Source: Catonia carolina (lineage: Eukaryota > Arthropoda > Insecta > Hemiptera > Achilidae). From it: a DNA stretch of 64,000 nt. Made by a program: the position numbers and the translations under genes. Below the pieces are notes generated by a model. It saw nothing but the letters and a program-made list of their open reading frames with translations, had not been told where the DNA came from and searched no databases. Where the stretch lies: assembly GCA_035578175.1 (NCBI GenBank), contig JAQMRL010000006.1:33411893-33475892 (forward strand), written 5' to 3'. This document shows, in pieces, positions 32,617-44,176 of the stretch. Numbering within the stretch: position 1 is the stretch's first letter; each line of letters opens with the position of its first letter.

Positions 32617-32674
32617 AAACACATTTCAAATTAAGTTGTCATGCTTGTTTAAAATCACTCATTCATGAGATGAT

Positions 32675-33045
32675 TTACAGCCCCAGCCGTATCTCGCTTC
32701 CTAAGTACCACCTCTCTTTGTCAGGCCAGTCACTATCGGAAAGCTGCATCAAAGACATTGCCTCCTGCACATCATCCAACCATGTCACCTCCGGCGTACA
32801 CCTCCTTCTTCGGCGTCCACTCCCATACCCTCCTTGGCCACCTACCATCCTCCATCCTCTGCAAATGGTCAAACCATTTTAATTGCTTCCAGGATTATGG
32901 TATCCATCATATTTCCTTGAATGCCAATTTTTTTTCTAACTTCGGAATTTGATCGCTGTGCGACACACCACAGTTCCGCCTCCATCTCTTTTAGGTGATC
33001 CTTCTGTTTCTTCGTCAACATCCACACTTCTGCACCATAGGTACA
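32675..33045 (-). mobile_element. Non-LTR retrotransposon C-terminal fragment
   Basis: On the minus strand, in shifted frames, it reads KRMEAELWCV and QRSNSEVRK (frame-corrected by eye), then WPRRVWEWTPRRRRCTPE, VTWLDDVQEAMSL and WPDKERWYLGSEIR. The order (W.. W.P..RR.RGRP..W..D....M....  W.DR..W.LG..) is a typical LINE C-terminus. The plus-strand frames at 32670-32952 are its shadows. GC content is clearly above the surrounding level. Confidence 0.75.
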
Positions 33046-33304
33046 CACTAGTTAAAATAATTTCACAAAAAATCATCCATTATCATTGTCCATAAATTTT
33101 TATCATTATATTAGTACCACATTCCTTGTACAATGTCACACCGAAATCGATCACAGGATCAATTGACATTCATATCACATGCACGTCATTCCTGAAGATT
33201 TATCATCTCTTTTACTAGATGTGCTTCAAAAAGTATTCTACAGTTGTAAATACAAATAAAGTTGAGCAAAAAAATCTAAATCTATATAAACAATATATAT
33301 TTTA

Positions 33305-33450
33305 TTTAAAGGCAAAATATTAAATATTTAAAGCAAAATACAAAAAATGTAAGGTATTCCAGATTATGTAGATTAGAAATGAATTGCACAAGATAGAAAG
33401 GTTAGATAACTGCATTAAACCAGTCGAGAGAATGATGACGAAATAAATAC
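33305..33450 (+). mobile_element. Family R LINE 3' terminal fragment
   Basis: Only the last part of R is present: aaatacaaaaaatgtaaggt, a diverged cacaagatagaaaggttag and the end gcattaaaccagtcgagaga. It lies directly before X copy d. Confidence 0.7.
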
Positions 33451-33466
33451 ATATTCGTATAACATT

Positions 33467-34381
33467 AAAAATTTGGTGTGAGACACTCATACAACTCTCT
33501 CTAGCCAATGCAAATAATGAAAAATATAACCTAACATTAGTTATAAAACATTAGAAATAAACAAAAAAACTAACTTCAAGAAACATAACCTACTTTTAAT
33601 CACGAGTGAATGATGTAAAATGAAAATCAACCTTAGTTTGGCTTTATACGGAAAATCACTCATTGACGCTAAACTAGGCTCTGTAGAGAAGAATGCTTGG
33701 AATAAAAGTGGTAGATCTTTTGATTCGCTATAAATTTAATTACATACACTTTTGTCGTAAAATGCATACGGCCATAAGCTAAAAAAATCATTTTTTACGG
33801 ATTTTCATAAAAAACACATAATCACTATTAACCGCAAAACTAAGCGTCATACAAAAACAATGTTTGAAATAAAAGTTTTAGAATTTTAAATTTTCTACAA
33901 CTTTTATTATATACATTTTTGCGCTTAAATGCATATTAAAGTAGCAACCTTAAAATAACAATGTTTTTACGAAAAAACAGCCTCCCCAAGAATTTCAGCA
34001 GACGTGACGCCTATGCTATATTGTAGAGCATAAAGAATTTAGTAAATGAGGCGATTTTTAAAAAAAATCATAGGAACCGTTTTTGAGAAAATCGCAAAAA
34101 TGTGAAAAATTACACGAATAAACTACTAATTTCGGTTGACCGATTTTCATGAAAATGTTCCTGTTCAGTCCTCTAGTAGTATCTAACTCAAGTTTTAAGT
34201 TTAAAATTCGTACGATGTTTTGTTCTTGAGATGTTCTGTTCACACACAGACCAAAGTCATGTTTTTTGGGTTCAGGGGGTCTGAAAACGTTTATTTCCGG
34301 TGAAAACTCGATTTCGAAAAACCGACATGAAAACAAATACTTTCCTTTGTATATATTCATATAAGCAAGAGAAAGTAAAAT
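33467..34381 (-). mobile_element. X element copy d, near complete, reverse orientation
   Basis: The left coordinate end carries the hairpin (gtgtgagacactcat) and ctctctctagccaatg. The right coordinate end is tatattcatataagcaagag followed by aaagtaaaat, the X left end in reverse. All internal landmarks appear in order. This is one of the two X copies with both ends and no SINE inside. The minus-strand frame of 115 codons at 34058-34405 runs through it but is not conserved in other copies. Confidence 0.85.
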
Positions 34382-35668
34382 TCTATTCTTTTGAAAAACA
34401 AACAATTTTGAACGAGAATAGAACTCTTAGCTTATAGCTAAGAAAATAAACGAGAATGAACTTAAATCGGTAATGAAAATATTTTTTTAGAAAATCTAAT
34501 TCTTTTGATTTGGTACACCGGAGTAAAATACTCTTAATTTTGAGAGTAGATGACGATTTAAAAAACTATGGAACATGGTAGTTGAATTAGTTAACCTTTT
34601 ACCTTCAGGTCTGAGCTCATTGAAGAAGTAACTTTTCCTGTAGGATGAACAACGCTAGTAAACGGGTACCAGGCGAACAAAAGAAGGTTTTTACCATTGT
34701 TACTATTCTAGGTTTTCTAATAAGTTACTTTAAATTTATTTCAGTCAATCACTGATCTCTCAATAACAAAAATATGAAACCTATAATTACAAGTTATAAT
34801 AAATTTAACATTAATTTATGATTTCGTGATGTTTATTACATTTACCATGAACTTGTTTGAATTGTAATTGCAGTACAAGATGCATTTATACCATTAATAA
34901 TAGTTTTATTTTTATCTTTCATTTTTTTCATTTTGCTTTCTATAACATAGCATCCTTTGCCAAGGACATTGAATTGAAATGTTTCTTTTAAATATTCATA
35001 AAGGAAGGCAAGTTGAACTCTTACCACTTTATTTTACCTTCTCTTCTCTTCCTATCTCTCTCTGAATTCACTTTTTATAATTCGTTTCATCCTTTTCTGA
35101 ATAATATATATATATTATACTTTTTCTTTTATTTTACTCATTATCATAATTAAGACAACTGTATTTTAGTCACAGACTAATAAAAAAGAAGTTTTGTTTC
35201 ATAGTTATTCGAGGAACTTCTTCAAAATTGAATTTCATTCTATGGTAATGTATCTTAAAATATTAATGCAATTTATTCTGTATAATTATGCAGTTTGAAC
35301 CGATTTGACATCACTAAACAGGAAATGTCAACGCAGCAAAGTCCTGTTAATCTGAATCTTTTTAATTCGAACTTCAAAGAAATCCAGACTTGATTACTGC
35401 TAAAAATTGTATTTTAATTACCGGAACATACCTAACTAATGGTTTTAAAAATCCAGATTTAACGGCATTCTATATGCTTTATAAATATTATGTGTAAAAA
35501 ATAAACTAAAAGAAAATATAAATTAGTTAATATAGGAAGGTTCAAAACTAAACGTTAAAACATTCAGATATTTTTAGAATTAGAACGCAATTTATCTAAA
35601 AATTTAGAAACTTTTTATCTTGATCTATACAAACTTCAACAGCTTGATGTTTTAGTCCTCTAACACAA
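34382..35668. other. Unassigned AT-rich interval
   Basis: No gene supported. At about 35290-35480 there are Tigger-like phrases (agtcctgttaatctgaat, taattcgaact) without a matching opposite end. Confidence 0.35.
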
Positions 35669-35670
35669 TA

Positions 35671-36373
35671 ATGACTGGTAATTTTTTTCTAATAAAGGGA
35701 AATTTAGTTTCATGACACGACGTCGGTAGCCCTACTCAACCGTATAGATACGGCAGTGTGAGTTGATTCTCCTTGAGCTGTGTAAAATTTTGTCCCGTTT
35801 CCGGTCGTGTTACGAACAGAATGTCTTTGACCCTAGAACAATCGATTGTTTAAATCTGGAGGCTGAAGCTCTTGGACTAATCGTACGCAATACGGATACC
35901 ATTTCAATTTTTTAGCGGCTTTCTGAACACTCGAATATGACTAACCAACTTGCGAGGAATTTACGTAAAATTTTTCGTGGAGAATTGAGCAATTATGTTT
36001 TCACATTATCTAAAACGTCATCTGTCAAGAAAGTTGGCTGACCACTACGTTTTCTGCCGCATACACTACCTGCCTCTCGAAATCGGTTTGTTAGCCTAGA
36101 AATTGACATTTTTCTGGTGGAGGAACACCAAAAAATTTAATTTGAAATGTTTTTTATTACTCGCGTACGATTTCGTAGCAAAATATTATTCAAGAATGAC
36201 AACCCATTGTTCTAGTAAAAGACATTCTGTTCGTAACACGACCGAAAACGGCACAAAATTTTACACAGCTCAAGGTGAATCAACTCACACTGCCGTATCT
36301 ATACCGATTGAGTAGGGCTACCAGCTTCGTGTCACAAAAAAATTTCCCTTTCTTAGAAAAAATAACCAGACAT
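35671..36373. mobile_element. Tc1/mariner-type element with ~175-bp TIRs and transposase remnant
   Basis: Long inverted arms at 35671-35850 and 36200-36373 are highly similar. They begin atgactggtaat and (reverse complement) atgtctggttat, and TA flanks both sides (35669-35670, 36374-36375). Between the arms, the minus strand around 35860-36110 encodes a broken DNA-binding domain. It reads RFREAGSVCGRKRSGQPTFL, TDDVLDNVKT, stop, SPRKILRKF and, after a frameshift, SYSSVQKAAKKLKWYPY. This is the helix-turn-helix and GRP-linker region of Tc1-like transposases. No catalytic domain is present, so it is a non-autonomous deletion derivative. The open frame at 36103-36315 is a shadow of the arm. Confidence 0.88.
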
Positions 36374-36375
36374 TA

Positions 36376-37988
36376 ACAATTGGGTAACACGATTAAAAAA
36401 TTATTTTGTAGTACTAGAAGCTAATAAACTAGCGTCGTTGAATAGGTCTTTACGGTGAAATTTCAAATTCTAAAAAAAATTCGTTTTCAGAAGTAATATT
36501 ACAAAAGACCTATATACAGAAGAAAATCTTATATTGTTAAACAAATAAGAAGAGATAGGTTCAACAAGAGAATAGGTTTAACCATATTCTAGTACAAACA
36601 CGCATTTGTGAATTTGGTATGTACAGTATATCTAACAACAAACACATAGTGCGTATAGACGCATACTTACGCGCATACACAAACGCTTTGCATAGTTAAC
36701 ATAGTAAACACAATTCTCTTAGTGTTTAGGCCTAGAACATAATGAACCGACTGCACCAGAGATGAAGAAGAGGGAATAGAAGGGAATGTTTGTACACGAA
36801 CGAGAGAGAAATGTAACCAGAATAAGAGAAGTGTAAGCGTGGAGGAGAGAACGGGAGAAAGTACAAGTAACTTCCAGGATGATAAGTCCCTCCAAAATAA
36901 TCTAAACCACAACACTGTGTAAAAGGGAATAGGGATGTTATTTTCGAGAAGGTACGCTGGGAAGAACTTGTATACGTGACTTAGTTTAGAAATTTCTCAA
37001 TCTTTACCCTGCTATGTTTTGTACCTTTTCCAAATGTACTAAGACTTACAATGGAACTTATTTGTTAATTCACTTCTCTTTTGTGCTGATGACGGCGTAC
37101 CTCATAAATAATAACATAGTATTTTCATTATGTCGTAAGTTCTCGTATGGTTAGGAATTAAGTGAAGTTGTAACATAAATAATAAATCTCTAAGAATAGT
37201 GACTATCCCATTTCAAACACCTACGAATTAATTTACTGTTGTCTCAACCATTGATTATAGTTCTAATCAAGTTTAACAGGTATTAATTCTAAATACTGTA
37301 TCTCATCGATTCTTAGACGCACTTTTTTCACAATTCGATACCTCGAAAAGCGAGGTGCGTCTTACATTCGAGAGTGTCTTGCAGTCACATTCATTTAATA
37401 TCTTTGTACTAGTCTATTAGCACTCAAAACTACGTATGAGACATGTACTAACTTAACATAACTTTATAAATAATTATCGGAATTCGTAGAAGCGACACGC
37501 ACACAAACGCAATCTTTGATTTGAAAACGCAGGTTATGAATTTCCAGTGCCATGTGATTAATGAACTGAAAATACCTACACTCTTGATCAGATAGGTAAT
37601 ACAGACGAAACTCCAGTTTATTTCGATATGCCTAGAAACTACACGTTCATTTATTTTTATGGTTGGTTTGCAATTTGCGGTTTAAACCATAAATAGGTTC
37701 GCAAACAGTGTTTAACCAATCCATTTAGAAATAAAGAACGAAGAAATTGGTGTAGCACATCTGCAGTTCAATAAAAATATTGCCATTCATTTGTTACAAG
37801 CTTCAACTTTTCGGTGTAAGTTCATAAGTTCATTTAAACTGAATATTCTGGCCTTGCTTTTCTTCTCTTACCCAGTATCTTATCATGACAAAATAATTCT
37901 AAAAAACAGAATGATTCGAAATCTATTATACGTGTAAAAATGTTTATAATGTAACAGAAAAAGTTTATAGTAGTTTTATAAGTTTATA
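36376..37988. other. Unassigned interval
   Basis: Less AT-rich than average around 36600-37650, but no gene is supported. The minus frame at 36667-36915 has no recognised motif. A gacgcac/gtgcgtc inverted pair lies at 37316-37361. Confidence 0.4.
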
Positions 37989-38397
37989 TTCTTCTTCTTC
38001 ATGTAGCATCTCCATTACGAAGGTGTGCTAGCATCATGGCAATCCTGACCTTGGAAACTGTAGCTCTAAATAGGTCGATGGATGACAAATTAAACCACTC
38101 TCGCAGGTTCCGTAGCCAGGAGGTTCTTCTTCTTCCAACCGATCGTTTGCCCATAATCTTTCCCTGGATGACAAGATGAAGGATTTCATATTTTGGACCT
38201 CTCAAGACATGGCCGAGGTACACCAGCTTTCTCTTCTTGATTTCGATCATCACTTCCATTCCCTTCTGCATCCTCCTTAGGACTTCCATGTTTGTGACTC
38301 TCTCTGTCCAAGATATTTTGTGCATCCTTCTGTAAACCCACATCTCAAAGGCCTCAAGTCTTCGTTCACATTGCCTATTGGTAGTCCAAGTTCATAT
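37989..38397 (-). mobile_element. K-family LINE C-terminal fragment with (AAG)n tail
   Basis: An open minus frame of 114 codons at 37999-38343 reads WVYRRMHKISWTERVTNMEV, then KKRKLVYLGHVLRG, VGRRRTSWLRNLREW and VRIAMMLAHLRNGDAT. This is the segment downstream of the reverse transcriptase domain to the natural end of the protein. Its tail is the (TTC)n run at 37992-38000 on the plus strand. The frame extends weakly to about 38397 on the other side. It is the longest unbroken K-family frame, but 5' truncated. Confidence 0.85.
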
Positions 38398-38399
38398 TA

Positions 38400-39261
38400 G
38401 TGAAACAGAAAAAATATCTTTAAAATTTTTGATAAATTTTATATAAACAGCATTTTCTACTCTTGAAAAATTAAGAGAATATAAAATTTCAAAATGAGTA
38501 TATCCACCAAATGAGCGCGTGCACAAACACATATACACTTATGTGTACATGAAAATAGGCATAATTATAATTTAAACCTTTAAATCCGGATGGTTAATAC
38601 GTTATAATGAACGATAATTCCAAATATTTCGAAATATAATTTATGATAATAATACATATTTTACCCGCGTCAACGAACACAGCCCTAATGTGGTTTTCAT
38701 GAATGAATGTGTTTCATATTTAATTTTGAATAAATTAAATAACTCATTCGTATGGACACACAGTACACGTGTATTAAGTATAAATTATTGTACTCATATA
38801 TTATTTTCAAAAAATGATGATGACAATGATAACAATAGATGTAACAATCTATGTTTTGAATTAGGATTGTAACTGACTGGTTAGAGAGGGGTAAAATATT
38901 AAATAAAAATAAGGGATGTAAATCGTAAAGGGGAGTGGAAAATGACAATGGAAGAAGAGATTCAGTAATGAACAATAATAACAGAGTACGTAGGTGACAA
39001 AAATGCTATTCAGTGGTCTGATAAATTTTGATAATACTGTTTATTTAAATCATTTTTTATCATAATAAATTCTAAAATATAGTTTTGAAATTTTTATGAG
39101 TATCAAAATTATAAGGGTGCAAAACCAATAAATTATTCGAATCATAGGGTAGGCCCTAGTATTACGAAAATAATATTTCAGTACAGATTTCAAAATCTAA
39201 AAAAATGTTTTATCAAAACAGTCAGTAATGTCTTAGATTGACCAAAAACGCTAGTTTATTA
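38400..39261. other. Unassigned AT-rich interval
   Basis: No supported feature; the overlapping frames on both strands at 38690-38975 are low-complexity. Confidence 0.4.
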
Positions 39262-39406
39262 GAATTTTCTTTTACGTCCGACTGATTTGCATTTAATGTT
39301 AATACAGATGATGAAGGGTGATAGTAAAAAATTAGTGATTAAAATTGTCAGATCTGACTGGGAATCGAACCCGGGACTCCTGGTCTAAGATTAGCAGAAA
39401 ATACGA
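39262..39406 (-). mobile_element. tRNA-derived SINE, family T1 copy 4 (head truncated)
   Basis: The B box gggttcgattccc is intact on the minus strand (plus-strand about 39360-39374) and part of the T1 body is present, but the A-box side of the tRNA head is lost beyond about 39395. Confidence 0.7.
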
Positions 39407-39440
39407 GTTGAGAGTCCTCCAAAAGACAGTAAGTCTAAAC

Positions 39441-40157
39441 GAATCTGTCATTTCAGAAAGCCCATAAGTCAAAAAAGTAACTTGTGGAAAAATTAAATAA
39501 CTGGTAATTTACTACGTTTCAATAAAAAACAATAGTAAAAAATATAATTTGTTCAAAGGACTGTTCGCTTTAAAAAAAAAGTCTACTTTTGTCTTTTTTA
39601 AGATAAAAACCACTCGTTTAAAAAAAGTTGAAAATTTTGACTTCAGGTGTTTCTAAAATAAATTGGAGTAAAATGTTAACTTACGGTTTTTTCTGTAAAA
39701 TGCGTTGTTAGACCAGAAGAAAATTTTTTTTGCACCGTTGTATTCATTTACTTATTCCACATTAGTGACTTAAAATAACTTTCTGCAATTATAAAAACTG
39801 AAATTCGTAACTTAAGAAAGAGAAATATTGGTTTTCAGGATTATTTACGTTCTTCGTCGTCGTCCCAAACAGTAGTTATCGCCCTTAAAAAGATTTTTGC
39901 ATAGAAACTTTGTGTAGCCTCTTCCATTAGAAAGTAGAGCTTAAGCGTCAAAAACATCCATTTTCATTTCTTAATTAAAAGGAAACACTTTATATCCTTG
40001 AAGATAAGCAATTTGTTGGTGTTATATAGTATACTTCAGGAAAGCCAGACTTATGTGATTTTTGTAGGGATGGTAAGTTTATATTCAGTTAGTCCTAAAA
40101 TATACTAAAGAAAAAATGTAAAATTTTGACTTATGGGCTTTCTGAAATGACTGATTC
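39441..40157. mobile_element. 717-bp element with 34-bp TIRs, class unknown
   Basis: 39441-39474 and 40124-40157 are inverted repeats matching at 33 of 34 positions (gaatctgtcatttcag... / reverse complement gaatcagtcatttcag...). The interior has no recognised coding sequence. The flanks (ctaaac and aaatac) show no clear target-site duplication, so the superfamily and even the exact ends are uncertain. Confidence 0.65.
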
Positions 40158-41574
40158 AAATACTGTAGACAGACAGATAGACCTGCATGTCGTACGAAGA
40201 AGAGAAGAATTGTACAAGACAAGCAAACGATTAATGGAAACTAACAGAAACGGAAAACGACTGTTTTCCAAACTGGAATGGATAGGATTGGATGGATTAT
40301 GGAAATCGCAAACGTCCACTAAGTACGTTACACTAGAAGACTTATCAGAAAACGAAGATTCTACAAGGTCCGTGTGCAGAATGAATGATAAAACACAATT
40401 ATCTTGGATTCTAAATAGTAGGCTAAAAGTGTAAGAGAAGTAGTTTAAAGAACTCAAAAAAGATTTTGAGAAATTGGAATAAACTGAGAAAACGTAATGG
40501 ACCGAATCAATTTCAAGCTATTGACGTCAAGAGCTTCTACGAAGAACAAAATCAGAGGACCAAATTGATGGAAGAATTGAAAATTCTCTACAGTGAAAGA
40601 ATATTGAGAGAGTAGAGTGGGAAAAGAGCTTTAAGATATATCTAAAGTTATTTAACGTGATCTACATTAGAAGAAACTTAGTTCGTAAAGAAACACTCAT
40701 TAAGTTTAAATTTTATGTCAGTTTTTGAATTTTTGTATCGTAAAATATGACGTTTCAAAAGAAGAAATGCCAAGGAAAAATAGATTTAGTCACCAGTGAT
40801 GAGTTTTCTCAGAAAATGGTGTAGAGTGAACGACCATAAATAAACATTCAGATATTAAAGATAAAATTGTTGTTATTTTGGTGTATACTATCTTCAAAAA
40901 GTTGGATAAATTACCTGAACTGGAAAATTGATTTAAGATTTTCATAACACTCGTTTTTTTAATGTTCACGTGCAATCTTGAAAATCCGATAAATTCGTTA
41001 CACGAAATTTTGGTGATTTTGGTGAATCGTTTCAGCCTTTGAATAAAAAAGAAAACTGGAGAAATATTGCCTTCTAATCTACAAATAATAGTAATAATAA
41101 TAAAATAAAAACTATATGTTTACACAAATTTTTAAAATATGCTATAACAAGTCTTAAAATTTTCACAGTGTATATACCCTAAAAATGTATTTGAAACAGA
41201 AAAAACTGCTGAATCTACTCCTCTTTCATAAATAACAGTAGCAGATCCGGTAGGAAAGTTTTTAAGTTTTTAGTCTGTTAAGAGGGGAGAACTGTTGACT
41301 ATTATTTATGAAAACGTGTTTCAGCATTAATGAGCTTAAAAGTAATAGGGGCTATTCTAAGGATGTGCTTTTCTCATAAAGTAAATATATACACAAAATG
41401 AATTGCATATTTTATATATGTTTTACTGTACGTGATTCCTATAGTTTTTGTGTTTTCTAAGAATGTTCCATGCCAAGAACTAAAAGAAATATTAATATAA
41501 TTTTATAACTTCGCTTAATTTCTAGTAAATCGAATATTTGATTTACACAACCAAAATTAAATGAACTTATATTT
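40158..41574. other. Interval with an unrecognised open frame
   Basis: The plus frame at 40126-40434 (102 codons, starting inside the inverted repeat) reads VDRQIDLHVVRRREELYK and LFSKLEWIGLDGLWK. Its composition is more protein-like than that of most frames here, and interrupted frames continue to about 40620. It may be a transposon ORF remnant; I recognise no family. The rest is AT-rich with an imperfect hairpin near 41220-41325. Confidence 0.3.
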
Positions 41575-41579
41575 TCCGT

Positions 41580-41790
41580 TTCTGGTTCAAATCTTAATAA
41601 ACGTAGTTACTTTTATACGAATTTCAGTACTAGACGGTGGATACCGGTATACGTTTATGGTTCGAGTTCAATTAACGACACTTACTCAAGAATGGTCGGC
41701 CTGAGTTTGTAAAAGACTACACCTCATTTACACGTCATACGTATCATCCTCATCTCATTGGGTCAAGGGGTTGTTTACTGTTCTTAAATT
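41580..41790 (+). mobile_element. tRNA-derived SINE, family T2 (head truncated)
   Basis: Begins near the B box ggttcaaatct (41584) and then shares with 56911-57158 the strings agacggtgga, aagaatggtcggcctgag, acaccts-type cacacatcgtttacacgtc region and tcatcctcatctcattggg. The A-box half of the head is missing. Confidence 0.7.
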
Positions 41791-42834
41791 GAACAAAATG
41801 CAACGTACAAATAGAGTAAAAATATTTTCAGTGGTAATTTATGGTTATTCAATCAAATAAAAAATTGCAGAGAAAGAATAGAGGTGATGAAGTGTTAATT
41901 ATGTGGCAAATGGAGAATCAGATGAACCGAGGAAAAGACAAATATTAAATTACAATATTGGGAATCTTAAGTTAAAAAGAACTCATTGCAAATTTAAACA
42001 AAAGGAAGGCGAATTAGGTACGAGACACAATAATTTCATTGTGAGTATTTCCGATCATAAGATACAGGGTAACAAAGGAAAGGGAAGACCGAGGAATAAG
42101 AAATTAAGAAGGTTAATAAAAGATAAATTCAATAAATACGTTCACAAGAAAAGAAAAGCAAAACCTTTATTTAGAATGTGAGTTAATGAATCAAATCTGA
42201 AACATAGCCTAATCAACTTATCAATTTCAAAAGAACACTATAAGAATAACTTAATTTTTTTTTACTCAATGCGTTGATTCACATCCTGAAGTTTTTGTGA
42301 AAAACGAGTTTTTTTTAAATTTTATGATTTCAAATATCTTTCTAAAATTTAGTAACCCAAACGCAATATTTTCTAAATCACTATTGTATTTTCTACATCA
42401 CTAAACACGGGCTAATTTCTGTATTAAATTATTTAATTTTATAAGAAACTACACAAATGGTATTTACTTACTTGAATAAATTTAAGAAAAACTTAAACTA
42501 AACATACTACTGATGATTGTACATCCATTTTATAGAATAAGTTTTTCCAATATTCAATTTTTAAAAGAAATTCGAAAAAAAACTTTATTTGTTTCAAGTA
42601 CAAAACTCTTCAGACTTTTAACTAAATAACATTTTCTTTTCTTTTTAGTTGTAAAAACTTTCAAGATCAATTTTGTAGGTCAAATCAAGTTAAAAAAAAT
42701 CACTAGTAAATACTTTTGGTTTTAAAATAATTTTGTAAAAAGTAAAGTTTTATCCTTGGTTAGTTTATTAACAATAATTGTTATTGCGTAAAATAAGTTT
42801 TAAGTTGTAATTTACAAAACCCTTGTAAGGCAAA
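41791..42834. other. Interval with an unrecognised basic open frame
   Basis: The plus frame at 41903-42181 (92 codons) is lysine/arginine rich and contains GNKGKGRPRNKKLRRLIKD. The KGRPR motif recalls the linker after LINE reverse transcriptases, but nothing else supports it. The remainder is AT-rich. Confidence 0.3.
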
Positions 42835-42863
42835 TCTGGACTTATAGCGTCCATAAGTCCAGA
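42835..42863. other. Perfect 11-bp-stem hairpin
   Basis: tctggacttat (42835-42845) and ataagtccaga (42853-42863) pair across a 7-nt loop, ten bases before the break of X copy f. Role unknown. Confidence 0.7.
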
Positions 42864-42872
42864 CGTCCATTA

Positions 42873-43623
42873 ACATGAAGCTTAAGTTAGGTACCACTAG
42901 AGGACCCGACACGAACATTTTCATCAAAATCTCTCAACCGGAAGTAGTAATTTATTCGTTTCATTTTTCACTTTTTTGCGATTTTCTCAAAAATGGCTCT
43001 TACTATTTTTTTAAAATCACGTCATTTACTAATTGTTTTATGGTCTACAAAATAGAACAGGCGCCATGTGTGCTGAAATTCTTGGAAAGGTTTTTTTCTC
43101 GTAAGAAAATAGTATTTTTAAGATTGCGACTTTAATATGCATTTTAGCGCAAAATGTATATAATAGCCTAAAAGTTGTAAAGAATTTAAAATCCTACAAA
43201 TTGTTTTTAACATTTTTTTTGTATTTTGCTTAATTAGGCGATAATAATTAGCGATTTTCTGTTTTTTTCTCACGAAAACGTGTAAAAAATCGATTTTTTA
43301 AAAAATTTCAGCCTTAGTATGCATTTTACGACAAAAATGTGTTATCAAATTTATAGGAAATTTAATGATCTACAACTTTTATTGAGAGCATTTTTCTTTA
43401 CAGAGCCTAGTTTAGCGTGAAAGAGTGATTTTCCGTATTTTTATGCCAAACTGATGTTGATTTTCATTTTGCGTCTTTCACTCATGATTAAAATTAGGTT
43501 ATGTTTATGAGATTAGTTTTTTGTTTATTTCTAATGTTTTATTACTAATGTTAGGTTATATTTCATATATATATTATTTGCATTGGCAAGAGAAAGTTGT
43601 ATGATTGTTTCACACCAGATTGT
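42873..43623 (+). mobile_element. X element copy f, 5'-truncated
   Basis: Starts abruptly at acatgaagcttaagttagg and follows X to the right end cattggcaagagaaagttg with the hairpin region gtatgattgtttcacaccag at about 43599-43618. The 86-codon frame at 42875-43135 lies in it and is not kept in other copies. Confidence 0.85.
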
Positions 43624-44176
43624 TTTACTTTGTTCTATGATATTTTGTATTCTATTTTAGAACTATTTCATTAAAGAAACCCAATCACTTTATGAATACG
43701 AATTCATAAAAGGATGAATCATATTTCTTTGAATAAAAAGGAATCTTAATGATCTATCAAAATTCTCCTTTTCAAGAGGAAATTTTCATTATTATATTCT
43801 TTCTTTCCATGTAAATGTAGAATGACAATATTCAGAAAGGTTTAGGTGGAAAGGAGCTTGGGAATCATTGTGAATTTTTGAAGTATCCTTACGAAGACGT
43901 TGACCCAAACTCTTTCTTGAACACTACTTTTTATTTTCTCTATTATTCAGTACAGTACTGTACATACCTACCTATTCTTTGAATAAAACTATTCTTTGAA
44001 TCTCTTTTTCTTTATTTAACAAACAGTAGACATCTCATTTGTGTAACCTTACATCATATTATTAGCTATGATCTACTTGTCTTTCAAATTATATTAGATG
44101 ATTATTTGGTCTGATTTGCTTTCATTCATCTTATTTTATTTTTCAATTATTCTAACCTCCTTACGATATTAGAAAC
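43624..44176. other. Unassigned AT-rich interval
   Basis: Two X copies in opposite orientation (42873-43623 and 44177-45011) flank it tail to tail. No feature inside is supported. Confidence 0.4.

Noticed and set aside
34058..34405. 115-codon minus frame in X copy d
   Set aside because: The frame is not kept open in the other X copies, so it is not evidence that X encodes a protein.
41903..42181. Lysine-rich 92-codon frame as a gene
   Set aside because: Only a KGRPR motif is suggestive. There is no other domain, start context or splice signal to support it.
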